Source: Trinickia dinghuensis
GTDB taxonomy: Bacteria; Pseudomonadota; Gammaproteobacteria; Burkholderiales; Burkholderiaceae
Assembly (NCBI RefSeq): GCF_003367175.1
Contig: NZ_QRGA01000011.1
Coordinates: 124,001-188,000 of the forward strand
Direction of reading: 5' to 3'
DNA length: 64,000 nucleotides
Part shown: positions 1 through 8,378 of the stretch, piece by piece
Layout of the letters: each line of letters begins with the position of its first letter
Numbering within the stretch: the first letter of the stretch is position 1
Notes under the pieces: model-generated
Told to the model about the DNA's origin: nothing
The model's input: only the letters and a program-made list of their open reading frames with translations
The model's database searches: none
Program-made: the position numbers and the translations under genes

Positions 1-1734
1 ACGCTCGGCTGGGCGCTGGCACACCCGCGGCTCATCCTGCTCACCCTGTTCGCGACGATTGCACTGAACGGGTATCTGTACGTCGTCGTGCCGAAGGGCT
101 TCTTCCCGCAGCAGGACACGGGGCGCCTCATCGGCGGCATTCAAGCCGATCAGTCCACGTCGTTCCAGGCGATGAAGGTCAAGTTTTCGGAAATGATGGC
201 GATCGTGCAGCACAACCCGAACGTGTCGAACGTCATCGGGTTCACGGGCGGACGCCAGACGAACTCGGGCTTCATGTTCGTCACGCTCAAGCCGAAGCCC
301 GGGCGCAAGACTTCGGCCGATCAGGTCATCGCGCAGCTGCGCAAGCCGCTCGGACACGTCGCCGGCGCGCAGACGTTCCTGCAAGCCGTGCAGGACATCC
401 GTGTGGGCGGGCGGCAGTCGAACGCCCAGTACCAGTACACCCTGCTGGGCGATTCGAGCGCCGACGTCTACAAGTGGGCGCCGCTTCTGACCGAGGCGCT
501 CAAGCATCGCCCCGAGCTGGCCGACGTCAACTCCGATCAACAGCAAGGCGGCCTCGAAGCGTTCGTGACGGTCAATCGCCAGAGCGCCGCGCGGCTCAAG
601 ATCACGCCGTCGCAGATCGACAACACGCTCTACGATGCGTTCGGACAGCGGCAGGTCTCGACGATCTACAACCCGCTGAACCAATACCACGTGGTGATGG
701 AGGTGGCGCCGCGCTATTGGCAAGATCCGTCGATGCTGAACCAGATCTACATCAGCACGTCGGGCGGCAGCGCGACCGGCTCGCAATCGACGAATGCGGT
801 AGCGGGCACGTTCACGGCACCGACAGCCGGCACAGGCACCAGCGCCAACGCGAGCGCCGCCGCGATCGCGGCCGATTCCGCGCGCAATCTGGCGACCAAC
901 TCGATCGCCGCGAGCGGCAAATCCAGCGCGTCGACAGGCTCGGCAGTCTCGACCTCGCAGGAGACGATGATTCCGCTGTCCGCCATCGCCTCGTTCGGCC
1001 CCGGCAGCACGCCGATCGCGGTCAATCACCAAGGTCCGTTCGTCGCCTCGACGATCTCGTTCAACCTGCCCCCCGGCAAATCGCTGTCGGACGCCACGCG
1101 CGCGATCGCCGAGACGGCCGCCGAGATCGGGATGCCCTCCACGGTTCACGGCAACTTCTCGGGAACGGCCCAAGCGTTCCAGCAGTCGACGCACGACATG
1201 CCGCTTTTGATTCTCGCGGCGCTCGCGGCCGTCTACATCGTGCTCGGCATGCTCTACGAGAGCTACATCCATCCCGTCACGATCCTCTCGACGCTGCCCT
1301 CGGCCGGCGTCGGCGCGCTGCTCGCCCTGCTGCTGTTCCACTCCGAGTTCAGCATCATCGCGCTCATCGGCGTCATCTTGCTGATCGGCATCGTCAAGAA
1401 GAACGCGATCATGATGGTCGATTTCGCGATCGAAGCTTCGCGCCAAGGGTTGTCGTCGGTCGACGCGATTCATCGCGCCTGCATACTGCGCTTCAGGCCG
1501 ATCATGATGACGACGTGTGCGGCGATGCTCGGCGCGCTGCCGCTTGCGTTCGGCAACGGCGACGGCGCGGAGCTGCGCTCGCCGCTCGGGATCTCGATCG
1601 TCGGCGGGCTGCTCGTCAGCCAAGTGCTGACGCTCTATACGACCCCCATCGTCTATCTCTACATGGACCGGCTGCGCGTCTGGAGCGACAAACGCCGCTC
1701 ACGGCCGGAAGCGTCGCCGCAGGGTGCCAGGTAA
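1..1734 (+). CDS. RND efflux pump inner-membrane subunit, C-terminal part (5' end outside window)
   Basis: The frame is open from base 1 with no start, so this is the C-terminal part of an RND proton antiporter of the MdtB/MdtC/MuxB type, the inner-membrane pump of a tripartite drug-efflux system. The hallmark [11 protein letters not shown] sequence sits at about base 88. Hydrophobic segments at about 1200-1360, 1370-1420 and 1500-1660 form the C-terminal membrane bundle. The segment ending [13 protein letters not shown], followed by the FRPIMMTT motif, is typical of the family. An Ala/Ser/Thr/Gly-rich stretch of about 65 residues (bases 763-955) interrupts the periplasmic domain just before the conserved IPLSAIA stretch; compact relatives have only a short loop there. 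The upstream periplasmic adaptor and any paired RND gene lie outside the window. The family is clear; the substrate is unknown. Confidence 0.93.
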   Translation, partial: TLGWALAHPRLILLTLFATIALNGYLYVVVPKGFFPQQDTGRLIGGIQADQSTSFQAMKVKFSEMMAIVQHNPNVSNVIGFTGGRQTNSGFMFVTLKPKPGRKTSADQVIAQLRKPLGHVAGAQTFLQAVQDIRVGGRQSNAQYQYTLLGDSSADVYKWAPLLTEALKHRPELADVNSDQQQGGLEAFVTVNRQSAARLKITPSQIDNTLYDAFGQRQVSTIYNPLNQYHVVMEVAPRYWQDPSMLNQIYISTSGGSATGSQSTNAVAGTFTAPTAGTGTSANASAAAIAADSARNLATNSIAASGKSSASTGSAVSTSQETMIPLSAIASFGPGSTPIAVNHQGPFVASTISFNLPPGKSLSDATRAIAETAAEIGMPSTVHGNFSGTAQAFQQSTHDMPLLILAALAAVYIVLGMLYESYIHPVTILSTLPSAGVGALLALLLFHSEFSIIALIGVILLIGIVKKNAIMMVDFAIEASRQGLSSVDAIHRACILRFRPIMMTTCAAMLGALPLAFGNGDGAELRSPLGISIVGGLLVSQVLTLYTTPIVYLYMDRLRVWSDKRRSRPEASPQGAR

Positions 1735-1804
1735 GCAGTTGAAACAATTGTGAACGGGCCCGTTATAGCGCTCGCGGAGTCGATGGCATAGCCTTGTAGG
1801 TACT

Positions 1805-1825
1805 GCGCCGCCGCGGAGGCGGCGC
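1805..1825. other. GC-rich hairpin downstream of the RND gene
   Basis: GCGCCGCC, five loop bases and GGCGGCGC form a perfect 8-bp stem. It lies between the RND stop and the next ribosome binding site. No T-run follows, so it is at best a weak or Rho-assisted terminator. Confidence 0.35.
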
Positions 1826-1849
1826 CCCAACCGACACAAGGAGTCCATC

Positions 1850-2227
1850 GTGCGGCGGTTCAACGCTTCACTCGCACTCGCGGCCGCAGCCCTTCTCGGC
1901 TTCGCCGGCGCCGCTCATGCGGCGCATTGGCGCGTCGGGGTCTACATGGGCGCACCGGGGCCGTATTACTACCCCTACGGCCCGGTGGTGCCCGCGCCCT
2001 ACTACTACGCCCCCTACGCACCTCCCGTCGTCGTCGCGCCCGACGATCCGGACACGACTTACGTCGAGCGCCCGCAGCCGGGACAGCAGGACGACCAAGG
2101 CGAAGACGGGCCGCAGCCCGGCACATGGTGGTACTGCGCCCGGACGAAGTCGTACTACCCGTACGTCAAACAATGCGCAAGCGGCTGGCGCGAAGTGCCT
2201 GCCACGCCGCCCGCACCGAACCGGTGA
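1850..2227 (+). CDS. Small secreted Tyr/Pro-rich protein with C-terminal YYC...YYPYV...C...GW motif
   Basis: This is a 125-residue protein of unknown function. The GTG start is supported by an AAGGAG sequence about 7 bases upstream. A signal peptide with an alanine/leucine-rich core (residues 5-24) ends at AHA-AH, so the product should be exported. The middle is Pro/Tyr-rich (PYYYPYGP, PYYYAPYAPP) and acidic. The C-terminus carries WWYCARTKSYYPYVKQC followed by GW, with two cysteines that could form a disulfide. The same motif ends the protein at 13161-14000. The stop lies 4 bases before the next start, so the two genes are probably co-transcribed. Burkholderiaceae have many such short exported proteins, and I infer an envelope location only. 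Confidence 0.8.
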   Translation: MRRFNASLALAAAALLGFAGAAHAAHWRVGVYMGAPGPYYYPYGPVVPAPYYYAPYAPPVVVAPDDPDTTYVERPQPGQQDDQGEDGPQPGTWWYCARTKSYYPYVKQCASGWREVPATPPAPNR

Positions 2228-2231
2228 CGAT

Positions 2232-2744
2232 ATGAACGATTCCATCCTGACACGCGCAAAGCGGCGCGCGATTTGGCTGCCGCTCGCGGCGGTGGCCGGC
2301 CTCAGCGCCTGTACCGTCATGCCGACGGGGCCGAGCGTCATGGCGCTGCCCGGCACCGGCAAGAGCTTCGATCAATTTCGTGCCGACGACTACAACTGCC
2401 GGCAGTACGCGTCGGGACAAGTCGGCGGCGTCAGCGCGAACCAAGCGGCCACGACGGCCGGGGTCGGCAGTGCGGCGCTCGGCACGGCCGTCGGCGCGGC
2501 GGCGGGTGCGGCATTCGGCGGCGGACGCGGTGCGGCGGTCGGCGCCGGCGCGGGGCTGCTGACAGGCAGCGCGATCGGCATGGGCGCCGCGCAAGGCTCG
2601 GCCTACGACATTCAGCGGCGCTACGACTACGCCTACGTCCAATGCATGTACGCGCAGGGCGAGCGTGTGCCGATGCCGGCCGGCTACGGCAGCACGCCGC
2701 GGCGCTACTACTACACGCCGCCGCCTCCACCGCCCGGCTATTGA
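2232..2744 (+). CDS. Glycine-zipper outer-membrane lipoprotein
   Basis: This 170-residue protein starts at ATG 2232, four bases after the preceding stop. A lipoprotein signal peptide ends in the lipobox LSAC at about residue 27. From about residue 75 to 120 there is a Gly/Ala repeat region (AVGAAAGAAFGGGRGAAVGAGAG) with the spacing of glycine-zipper membrane segments, as in SlyB/YMGG-type lipoproteins. The tail is RRYYYTPPPPPPGY. The likely location is the outer membrane, with a role in envelope integrity; this is inferred from the family and not specific. It forms a two-gene unit with the secreted protein upstream and converges with the peroxiredoxin gene. Confidence 0.85.
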   Translation: MNDSILTRAKRRAIWLPLAAVAGLSACTVMPTGPSVMALPGTGKSFDQFRADDYNCRQYASGQVGGVSANQAATTAGVGSAALGTAVGAAAGAAFGGGRGAAVGAGAGLLTGSAIGMGAAQGSAYDIQRRYDYAYVQCMYAQGERVPMPAGYGSTPRRYYYTPPPPPPGY

Positions 2745-2775
2745 TACCGGTAGATACCGGTTAGCGGATACCGGT
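2743..2775. repeat. Three copies of GATACCGGT in a convergent intergenic gap
   Basis: GATACCGGT occurs at 2743-2751, 2753-2761 and 2767-2775, starting inside the lipoprotein stop codon and filling the gap to the convergent peroxiredoxin gene. The core ACCGGT is self-complementary, so copies could pair. There is no T-run. Confidence 0.6.
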
Positions 2776-2782
2776 CGGCGAG

Positions 2783-3346
2783 CTAGTTCCGCGGATGATC
2801 CTTCGCCCACTGCTTGACCGCATTCATCGTGTTCTGCACGTGCTTGTCGGGCGACAGGCTCGTGTACTCGTAGAGGATCGTGCCGTCCGGCGCGATCACG
2901 TACGATACGCGGTTAGCCATCGTCTTCACGAGCGGCATCGCGGCATCGTAGGCATCGATGATCTGACGCTGCGGATCCGCAGCGACCGGGAATTTGCTGC
3001 GGCACTCGCTGACGGAAAACTTCTTGAGCGTGGCGATGTCGTCGTGCGAGACGCCGATCACTGTCGCACCGTAGCGTTTGTATTGGTCGACCGCATCGGC
3101 GAATTCGTGCGCCTCGATCGTGCAACCTTTCGTGAACGCGGCCGGATAGAAATAGAGCACGACGGGCCCCTTCTTCAGGGCATCGGCTAGCGAATAGGGG
3201 TAGGCGTTCCCTCCGAGCGACGCCTCGGTCGTGAAGTCGGGCGCTTTGTCCCCTACTTTGAGGACGGCCGACGCATCGAGCGAGAAAACGGAAAGGGCCG
3301 CGCAAACGGCTACCGCGCGCACGGCGCGGCTCATGCTGGGCTTCAT
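2783..3346 (-). CDS. Exported peroxiredoxin (AhpC/TSA, Bcp-like)
   Basis: This 187-residue thiol peroxidase reduces hydrogen peroxide or organic peroxides through a reactive cysteine. The ATG at 3346 has AAGGA upstream. Residues 1-27 form a signal peptide (hydrophobic core followed by DASA), so unlike cytosolic Bcp the enzyme should act in the periplasm. The redoxin fold begins at VGDKAPDF. The peroxidatic cysteine is Cys75 in PAAFTKGCTIEAHEF, which corresponds to the Bcp motif with AAF in place of the usual PKD. A second cysteine, Cys115 in SVSECRSKFPVAAD, is a plausible resolving residue in the helix position used by some PrxQ proteins. The family is sure; the reductant is unknown. Confidence 0.9.
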   Translation of the reverse strand: MKPSMSRAVRAVAVCAALSVFSLDASAVLKVGDKAPDFTTEASLGGNAYPYSLADALKKGPVVLYFYPAAFTKGCTIEAHEFADAVDQYKRYGATVIGVSHDDIATLKKFSVSECRSKFPVAADPQRQIIDAYDAAMPLVKTMANRVSYVIAPDGTILYEYTSLSPDKHVQNTMNAVKQWAKDHPRN

Positions 3347-3371
3347 GGCATTTCCTTGAGCGTGATTCGTA

Positions 3372-4682
3372 TCACGCCATTTTATGCGCTTGCGCCCACA
3401 TCGCGGCTTCGAGATTGATTTCGGCGAACACCGGCGGCGTCAACGCGGCCAGTTCCGGATAGATGCCTCGCATCTCGCGTGCCACCTCGTCTTGGACGCC
3501 GTCCTCGACCGCTTCCGCGAGCGTGAGCAGGGCACCGAGCAGCCCGGCGCGGTGCACGATCGCATCGCTGATCTCCGCGACGAGACGGATCTGCGCGAGC
3601 GACTCGGCCGGCTCGGCGTCGCCGAGCAGCACGTGCACGAGCGAGAACACGCCCGTCATGAACGCCGCATCGCCGAACCGTTCGCTGTCGGGCCGCACGC
3701 GGGCCGCCGCCAGTTCCATGAAACGGGAGCGCGCCCCGACCAACTGGGCCAGCGGATCCGAGCGCCATGACAACTCGCCGTTCGATGCGTAAAGCACCAA
3801 TTGCGCCCAGCGCGCGATTTGACGCGTTCCGGTCGCGAGAATCGCTTCGCGCACCGACGCGATCCGGCGTTCGAGCCCATAAGCGCTCGAATTGACGAGC
3901 CGCAGCAGCTGCATGACGACGTCGGGGCTGCGCTTCAATTCCTGCTCGAGCTCGACCAACGGCGCCTCGGACGCGATCAGCGCGAGCATGCGCAGCAGCG
4001 ACTGCCGCGATGGATCGCCGCGCCGCGCGGACAGCACTTGCGGACGCGCGAAATAGTAGCCTTGGAACAAATCGAAGCCCAGGCCCTGCGCCAGCAGGTA
4101 GTCGTCGCGCGTCTCGACCTTTTCCGCAACGAGCGTCTTGCCGTAAGCTTTCACGGCCTGGGTCAGGGCCTGCAGCCGGGCGCGGTCCACCGACAGAAAA
4201 TCCACCTTGACGATATCGACATGGGGCAGCAGCCACAGCAGTTCGTCGGACAGCTCGCAGATATCGTCGAGCGCGATTCTGAAACCGATGCGGCGCAGCT
4301 TGTCGAGGCGCCCGATCAGGGCTTCATCGACGTGCACCGTTTCGAGCACCTCGAGCACGAAGCGCTCGGGCGGCAGCAGCATGACGGTGTCGTCGAACAG
4401 CATTTCGCGGCAGACGTTGACATAGCCGCAGTAGGGCCCGATCGTCGCGGACATGCCCATGGCGCACATCGCGTTGGCCACGACGCGTGCCGTCGCCTGC
4501 GCATCGTCGCTGATGAGCGCGCGGTTCACTTCGCTCTCGCGAAACAGCAGCTCATAGGCCTCGAGCGCCCCACCCCGCGTTAAGATCGGCTGACGCCCAA
4601 TATAGAGACTGTCGATTTCGCAACGGGTGCGCACATCGCGAACGGGAGACGCCTCCGTGCTTATCATCGATATTTCGGCCAT
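3372..4682 (-). CDS. EAL-HDOD signalling protein (degenerate EAL)
   Basis: This is a 436-residue protein of the COG3434/YuxH type. I chose the ATG at 4682 (MAEISM) because family similarity begins about 26 residues later at YIGRQPIL; the frame extends upstream without family similarity. Residues 27-230 are an EAL-like domain. ELLFR (44-48) keeps Glu, Leu and Arg of ExLxR, but DDFGTG is replaced by DDICEL, LKID by VKVD and AEGVE by AEKVE, so c-di-GMP hydrolysis is doubtful. Residues about 235-400 are an HDOD domain (LKRSPDVVMQLLRLVNSSAYG), normally a signalling output. It is a paralogue of 8379-9713 and is divergent from the GGDEF-EAL gene across a 256-bp gap that should hold both promoters. 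Confidence 0.9.
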   Translation of the reverse strand: MAEISMISTEASPVRDVRTRCEIDSLYIGRQPILTRGGALEAYELLFRESEVNRALISDDAQATARVVANAMCAMGMSATIGPYCGYVNVCREMLFDDTVMLLPPERFVLEVLETVHVDEALIGRLDKLRRIGFRIALDDICELSDELLWLLPHVDIVKVDFLSVDRARLQALTQAVKAYGKTLVAEKVETRDDYLLAQGLGFDLFQGYYFARPQVLSARRGDPSRQSLLRMLALIASEAPLVELEQELKRSPDVVMQLLRLVNSSAYGLERRIASVREAILATGTRQIARWAQLVLYASNGELSWRSDPLAQLVGARSRFMELAAARVRPDSERFGDAAFMTGVFSLVHVLLGDAEPAESLAQIRLVAEISDAIVHRAGLLGALLTLAEAVEDGVQDEVAREMRGIYPELAALTPPVFAEINLEAAMWAQAHKMA

Positions 4683-4938
4683 GACTGATCCGGCTTTATG
4701 TAGAACAAATGCATCCTCCGGCCATTGTCCACAAAAAATGCCCGTCGTGCATGCCCGGGGCAATCCCGACTCAAGTTTCGCGTGAAACGGCTCCGTCATC
4801 CCTAAAGAATCCTTACGCCCTGCCGATATCACGTCCTGATGGGTGGCATGGCGACGTACGAGCGCCGCTTCGCGAGCCAACCGGCGCTCGCGGCGGAAAG
4901 CCCGTCGCCCGATCGACTTCAGTCGCCAGCGAGAACGA

Positions 4939-6771
4939 ATGGAAGCAAAATCAATCGGCGCACCGCGCCGCAGCGCCTGGCGCTCGGCCCTGGACCTGCT
5001 GCGCGGCCGCGCAGGCCGGGCGGGCGCGCACGTGAAAGCCTTCGATTTGGGCGGCGAGCACGGCGCACTGACGCAGCAGCTCGAAAAGACGCTGGGTGCG
5101 GTCGATTTCCTCGCGCACGTCGATCGCCACCTGCGCTTTCTTTACGTATCCGATGCAAGCCTGCGTTTCAGCGGCTACCGGCGCGAATACCTGCAAACCG
5201 TGACGCTGCACGAACTCGTCCCGAGCGGCGAGATGGCGGCGCTGGACGCGCTCATCGCGCGCGCCGCCGAGACGGGCCGCGTCGAGCGCGCGACCTTGCA
5301 TCTCATGAAATCGCTGACGTACCCGATCGCGGTCGAACTGCGCGTGGTGGCCAGCATGCATGCGGGCACGCCGGGCTTCGCGATCAGCGCCTTCGACGTC
5401 TCCACCTGGCGCGCCAATGAGGAACGCCTGAACTACGAGCTGCACAGCGACCGCATGACGGGTCTGGCGAACGGGCTCGCGCTGTCGGCCGCCGTCAAGC
5501 GCGCCCAAGAAGATGCCGACGCGGAGGGCACCGGCGCGGCCCTGCTGCTCGTCGATCTGGACGATTATCATCGCGTGAACCGGGCGCTGGGATACGACGC
5601 CGGCGACACGCTCCTGCGCGAGACGGCGCGGCGGCTCGAAGCGCTCGTCACGGCCGACGAAACGCTTGCACGCGTGACGAGCGACGAGTTCGCCGTGCTC
5701 GTGCGCGCGGGCACGCGCGAGCAGGCCGGGGAAGCGGCCGAGGCGCTCGGCCGGCGTTTCATGACCGCGGTGCAGCAACCGTACACGGTGGATGGCCAGC
5801 CGGTGCACCTCTCGGCCAGCGTGGGCGTGGCGCTCTACCCCGACCCGGCGCAGGGCAGCGGTGCGCCCGGTTATTACGATCAATTGCTGCGCCGCGCCGA
5901 TCAGGCGCTCGCGCAGGCCAAGGGATCTGGCACCAATACACTGGCCTTTCACACGGAGCATGCCGATCCGGCCGACGCCGAGCGCCTGAAACTGGAAGCG
6001 GACCTCTACGACGGCGTGCGAAACGGCGAGTTCTCGCTGCATTTCCAGCCGATCACGAGCAGCCACACCCATGGCGTCGTCGGCGTGGAGGCGCTGATCC
6101 GCTGGCACCATCCCGTGCATGGGTTCGTGCCGCCGTCCGCGTTCATTCCGCTCGCCGAATCGATCGGCCTGATCAATTACCTCGGCAACTGGGTCCTGAA
6201 GATCGCCTGCATGCAGCTCATGCAGTGGGACGCAAAGGGAATCGTGTTGCAGTACATGGCCGTGAACGTCTCGCCGCAGCAGTTCCGCGACCCGCGCTTC
6301 ACCCAGAACGTGCGCGACGCCGTGGCGCTCACGGGCGTGGACGCGAACCGGCTTGTCTTCGAGATCACGGAATCGCTGCTGATGCAGGACCCGGCGCACG
6401 CGAAAGTGTTGCTGGAGGAGTTGACGACGATCGGCATCCGCTTTGCCGTCGACGATTTCGGCACGGGCTACTCCTCGCTGGCCTATCTGCAACGTTTTCC
6501 GCTCGCCAAATTAAAGATCGACCGCAGTTTCGTCGAGAACCTGCTAACCTCTCGCAACGATAGAGCGATCGTTTCGGCGGTGGTAGGCTTGGCCCAAACG
6601 CTCGAACTCGAACTCGTCGCCGAAGGTGTCGAGACCGAAGCGCAACGCGAGTTGCTCACGGCAATGGGCTGCGATCACATTCAGGGTTGGCTGGTTTGTA
6701 AAGCATTGCCGTCCGACGAGTTGGCAAAGCGGTTCGAAGACCGCGTGCTGCATCTGCACGAAGCGGCATGA
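4939..6771 (+). CDS. PAS-GGDEF-EAL protein, predicted c-di-GMP phosphodiesterase with broken GGDEF
   Basis: This is a 610-residue cytoplasmic protein. I chose the ATG at 4939 (MEAKSIGAP), preceded by GAGA; the frame is open further upstream but Arg-rich and without family character. A PAS-like sensor spans about 45-165 (FLYVSDASLRFSGYRREYL). A GGDEF domain begins near 171, but the signature reads TSDEF (247-251): both glycines are lost and no RxxD inhibitory site precedes it, so cyclase activity is unlikely. The EAL domain (from about 365) is intact: EALIRW at 384, NVSPQQF, FEITES, DDFGTGYSSL at 505, LKIDRSFV, AEGVET at 561-566 and QGW. I infer an active phosphodiesterase, with the GGDEF module possibly sensing GTP. 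The HDOD gene follows on the same strand 67 bases later. Confidence 0.92.
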   Translation: MEAKSIGAPRRSAWRSALDLLRGRAGRAGAHVKAFDLGGEHGALTQQLEKTLGAVDFLAHVDRHLRFLYVSDASLRFSGYRREYLQTVTLHELVPSGEMAALDALIARAAETGRVERATLHLMKSLTYPIAVELRVVASMHAGTPGFAISAFDVSTWRANEERLNYELHSDRMTGLANGLALSAAVKRAQEDADAEGTGAALLLVDLDDYHRVNRALGYDAGDTLLRETARRLEALVTADETLARVTSDEFAVLVRAGTREQAGEAAEALGRRFMTAVQQPYTVDGQPVHLSASVGVALYPDPAQGSGAPGYYDQLLRRADQALAQAKGSGTNTLAFHTEHADPADAERLKLEADLYDGVRNGEFSLHFQPITSSHTHGVVGVEALIRWHHPVHGFVPPSAFIPLAESIGLINYLGNWVLKIACMQLMQWDAKGIVLQYMAVNVSPQQFRDPRFTQNVRDAVALTGVDANRLVFEITESLLMQDPAHAKVLLEELTTIGIRFAVDDFGTGYSSLAYLQRFPLAKLKIDRSFVENLLTSRNDRAIVSAVVGLAQTLELELVAEGVETEAQRELLTAMGCDHIQGWLVCKALPSDELAKRFEDRVLHLHEAA

Positions 6772-6838
6772 ACCGATCGTCGTCCAGCGATGCGCGGCAA
6801 TCAATAACAGATATGCGTATGGTTCGAACGGGATTCAC

Positions 6839-8299
6839 ATGGTAAAGGCAGCGCTGCTCGATAAGCTATGGGCGCGCATGAGCGAGCGCGGTGATTTCCC
6901 GATGCTCTCGCAGTCGCTGCGCACCACGATGGCGGCCATGACGAACGACGACCTCGACTTTTCGGGGCTCGTGCAGGTCGTATTGTCGGACTTTGCCCTC
7001 ACGCAGAAGGTGCTGCGGCTCGCGAATTCGGCCATGTACATGGCGTTCGGCGGCAATATCACGACGGTGACGCGCGCCTTGATGGTGCTCGGCATGGACG
7101 CGGTCGGCCATCTCGTCGTCGGCCTGAAGCTCGTCGATCACTTCCATCACAGCGTGCCGCACCGCATCGACGCCAAACTCGAACTCAATCGTACGATGCT
7201 GTCGGGCTGCGTCGCCCGCAAGCTCACCGAGCAGGGCGACCTGCGCGCCGGCGAGGAAGCCGTCGTCTGCACGCTGATGCGGCAGGTCGGCAAGCTGCTC
7301 GTCGTCTTCTATCTCGAAGCCGAATGGGAGCAGATTCGGCAGAAGGCAAGCTCCGGAAAACTCGACGAATCGGACGTCTGCGCCGCCGTGCTCGGCGTGA
7401 CCTTCGAGGAACTGGGGCAAGAGGCGGCTACGCGCTGGCGCTTGCCCGAGGCGATCCGGGCCGGCATGGGCACCTTCGAGCCCGACGCCAAGGAACCGGA
7501 GCAGCCGCAGGTGCAGTGGCTGCGCGCGGTGACCAACTATTCGACGGAAGTGGCCGGCGTGCTGAGCGCGGCCGACATCGCCCCTCACGCGCGCGATGCC
7601 AAGATCGCCGAGCTGGCGCGCCGCTACAGCCCGGCGCTCGGGAGCGAGCCGGACGAGCTGGCGGACATGACCATGGGGCTCGCGCGCGAAGAAGCCGGCG
7701 AAGGCTTCATGCGCGAAATCGACGAGTTGCGGGCGAACGCCGACGCGATCGCCCGCGCGAGCGTGAACGCGGAAGCGCGGATCGCGGCCGGCCTCGAGGA
7801 TCTGCGTGCGCTGCCCTCGGAAAACGCGCTCGCGCCGGTGCTCGCGCTCGCCTCGGAAACGGTGCTGGCGGGATTGAGCTTCACGCGCACGGTCGTCTTC
7901 GTGCGGCAGGGCTCGGGGTTCTACAAGGCACGGCTCGGATTTGGCCGCGACGTCGAGCGGGCCCTGCCCTCGCTGTTTTTCAAGGAAGCGTTCGAGCCGG
8001 ACGTGTTTCATCTCGCGATCGCCAATTCGGTCGGCATCTTCATCGAGAATGCTCGCGATCCGAAGATGTTGGCGCGCTTGCCGCTGTGGTACCGCAACGC
8101 GTTCGACGATACCCGCTCGTTCGTGCTGCTGCCCGTCATCGCGAATCAGTCTACCGTCGCCCTGCTGTACGGCGATTGGTCGCTCTCGCAAGAGCCGCGC
8201 AAGGTCTCGCAGTCGCAGATGAGTGCCTTGAACGAACTGTCGCGCGAGCTCGGAAGGTTCTTCACGCACGCGCCCGCGCGCGAGCTGGAGACGCTGTGA
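6839..8299 (+). CDS. HDOD-domain protein with C-terminal GAF-like region
   Basis: This is a 486-residue protein starting at ATG 6839 (MVKAALLDKLW). The HDOD domain occupies about residues 15-210: FPMLSQSLRTTMAAM, then VLSDFALTQKVLRLANSAMY and ALMVLGMDAVGHLVVG, which is the classic HDOD core. A helical linker (about 250-330) leads to a C-terminal region with GAF-like character (LALASETVLAGLSFTRTVVFV and SFVLLPVIANQSTVALLYGDW). HDOD proteins act as regulatory scaffolds for c-di-GMP, motility and type IV pilus outputs. The position directly after the PAS-GGDEF-EAL gene, on the same strand, suggests co-transcription. It lacks the EAL half of its two HDOD neighbours. The ligand of the GAF-like part is unknown. 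Confidence 0.88.
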   Translation: MVKAALLDKLWARMSERGDFPMLSQSLRTTMAAMTNDDLDFSGLVQVVLSDFALTQKVLRLANSAMYMAFGGNITTVTRALMVLGMDAVGHLVVGLKLVDHFHHSVPHRIDAKLELNRTMLSGCVARKLTEQGDLRAGEEAVVCTLMRQVGKLLVVFYLEAEWEQIRQKASSGKLDESDVCAAVLGVTFEELGQEAATRWRLPEAIRAGMGTFEPDAKEPEQPQVQWLRAVTNYSTEVAGVLSAADIAPHARDAKIAELARRYSPALGSEPDELADMTMGLAREEAGEGFMREIDELRANADAIARASVNAEARIAAGLEDLRALPSENALAPVLALASETVLAGLSFTRTVVFVRQGSGFYKARLGFGRDVERALPSLFFKEAFEPDVFHLAIANSVGIFIENARDPKMLARLPLWYRNAFDDTRSFVLLPVIANQSTVALLYGDWSLSQEPRKVSQSQMSALNELSRELGRFFTHAPARELETL

Positions 8300-8378
8300 T
8301 TCGCCGGCCGCCGCGGGCCTGAACCGCGGCGGCTATCCGGCCATTTCATCCCTCTCATCCATCGGCGCTTCGACGGGC

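Noticed and set aside
474..1742. 422-codon plus-strand frame overlapping the RND gene
   Set aside because: It is Arg/Asp/His-rich shadow sequence in the wrong frame of a clear RND gene.
4951..6492. 513-codon minus-strand frame opposite the PAS-GGDEF-EAL gene
   Set aside because: GC-rich third positions create long antisense frames. It has no family features, and the sense strand is unambiguous.
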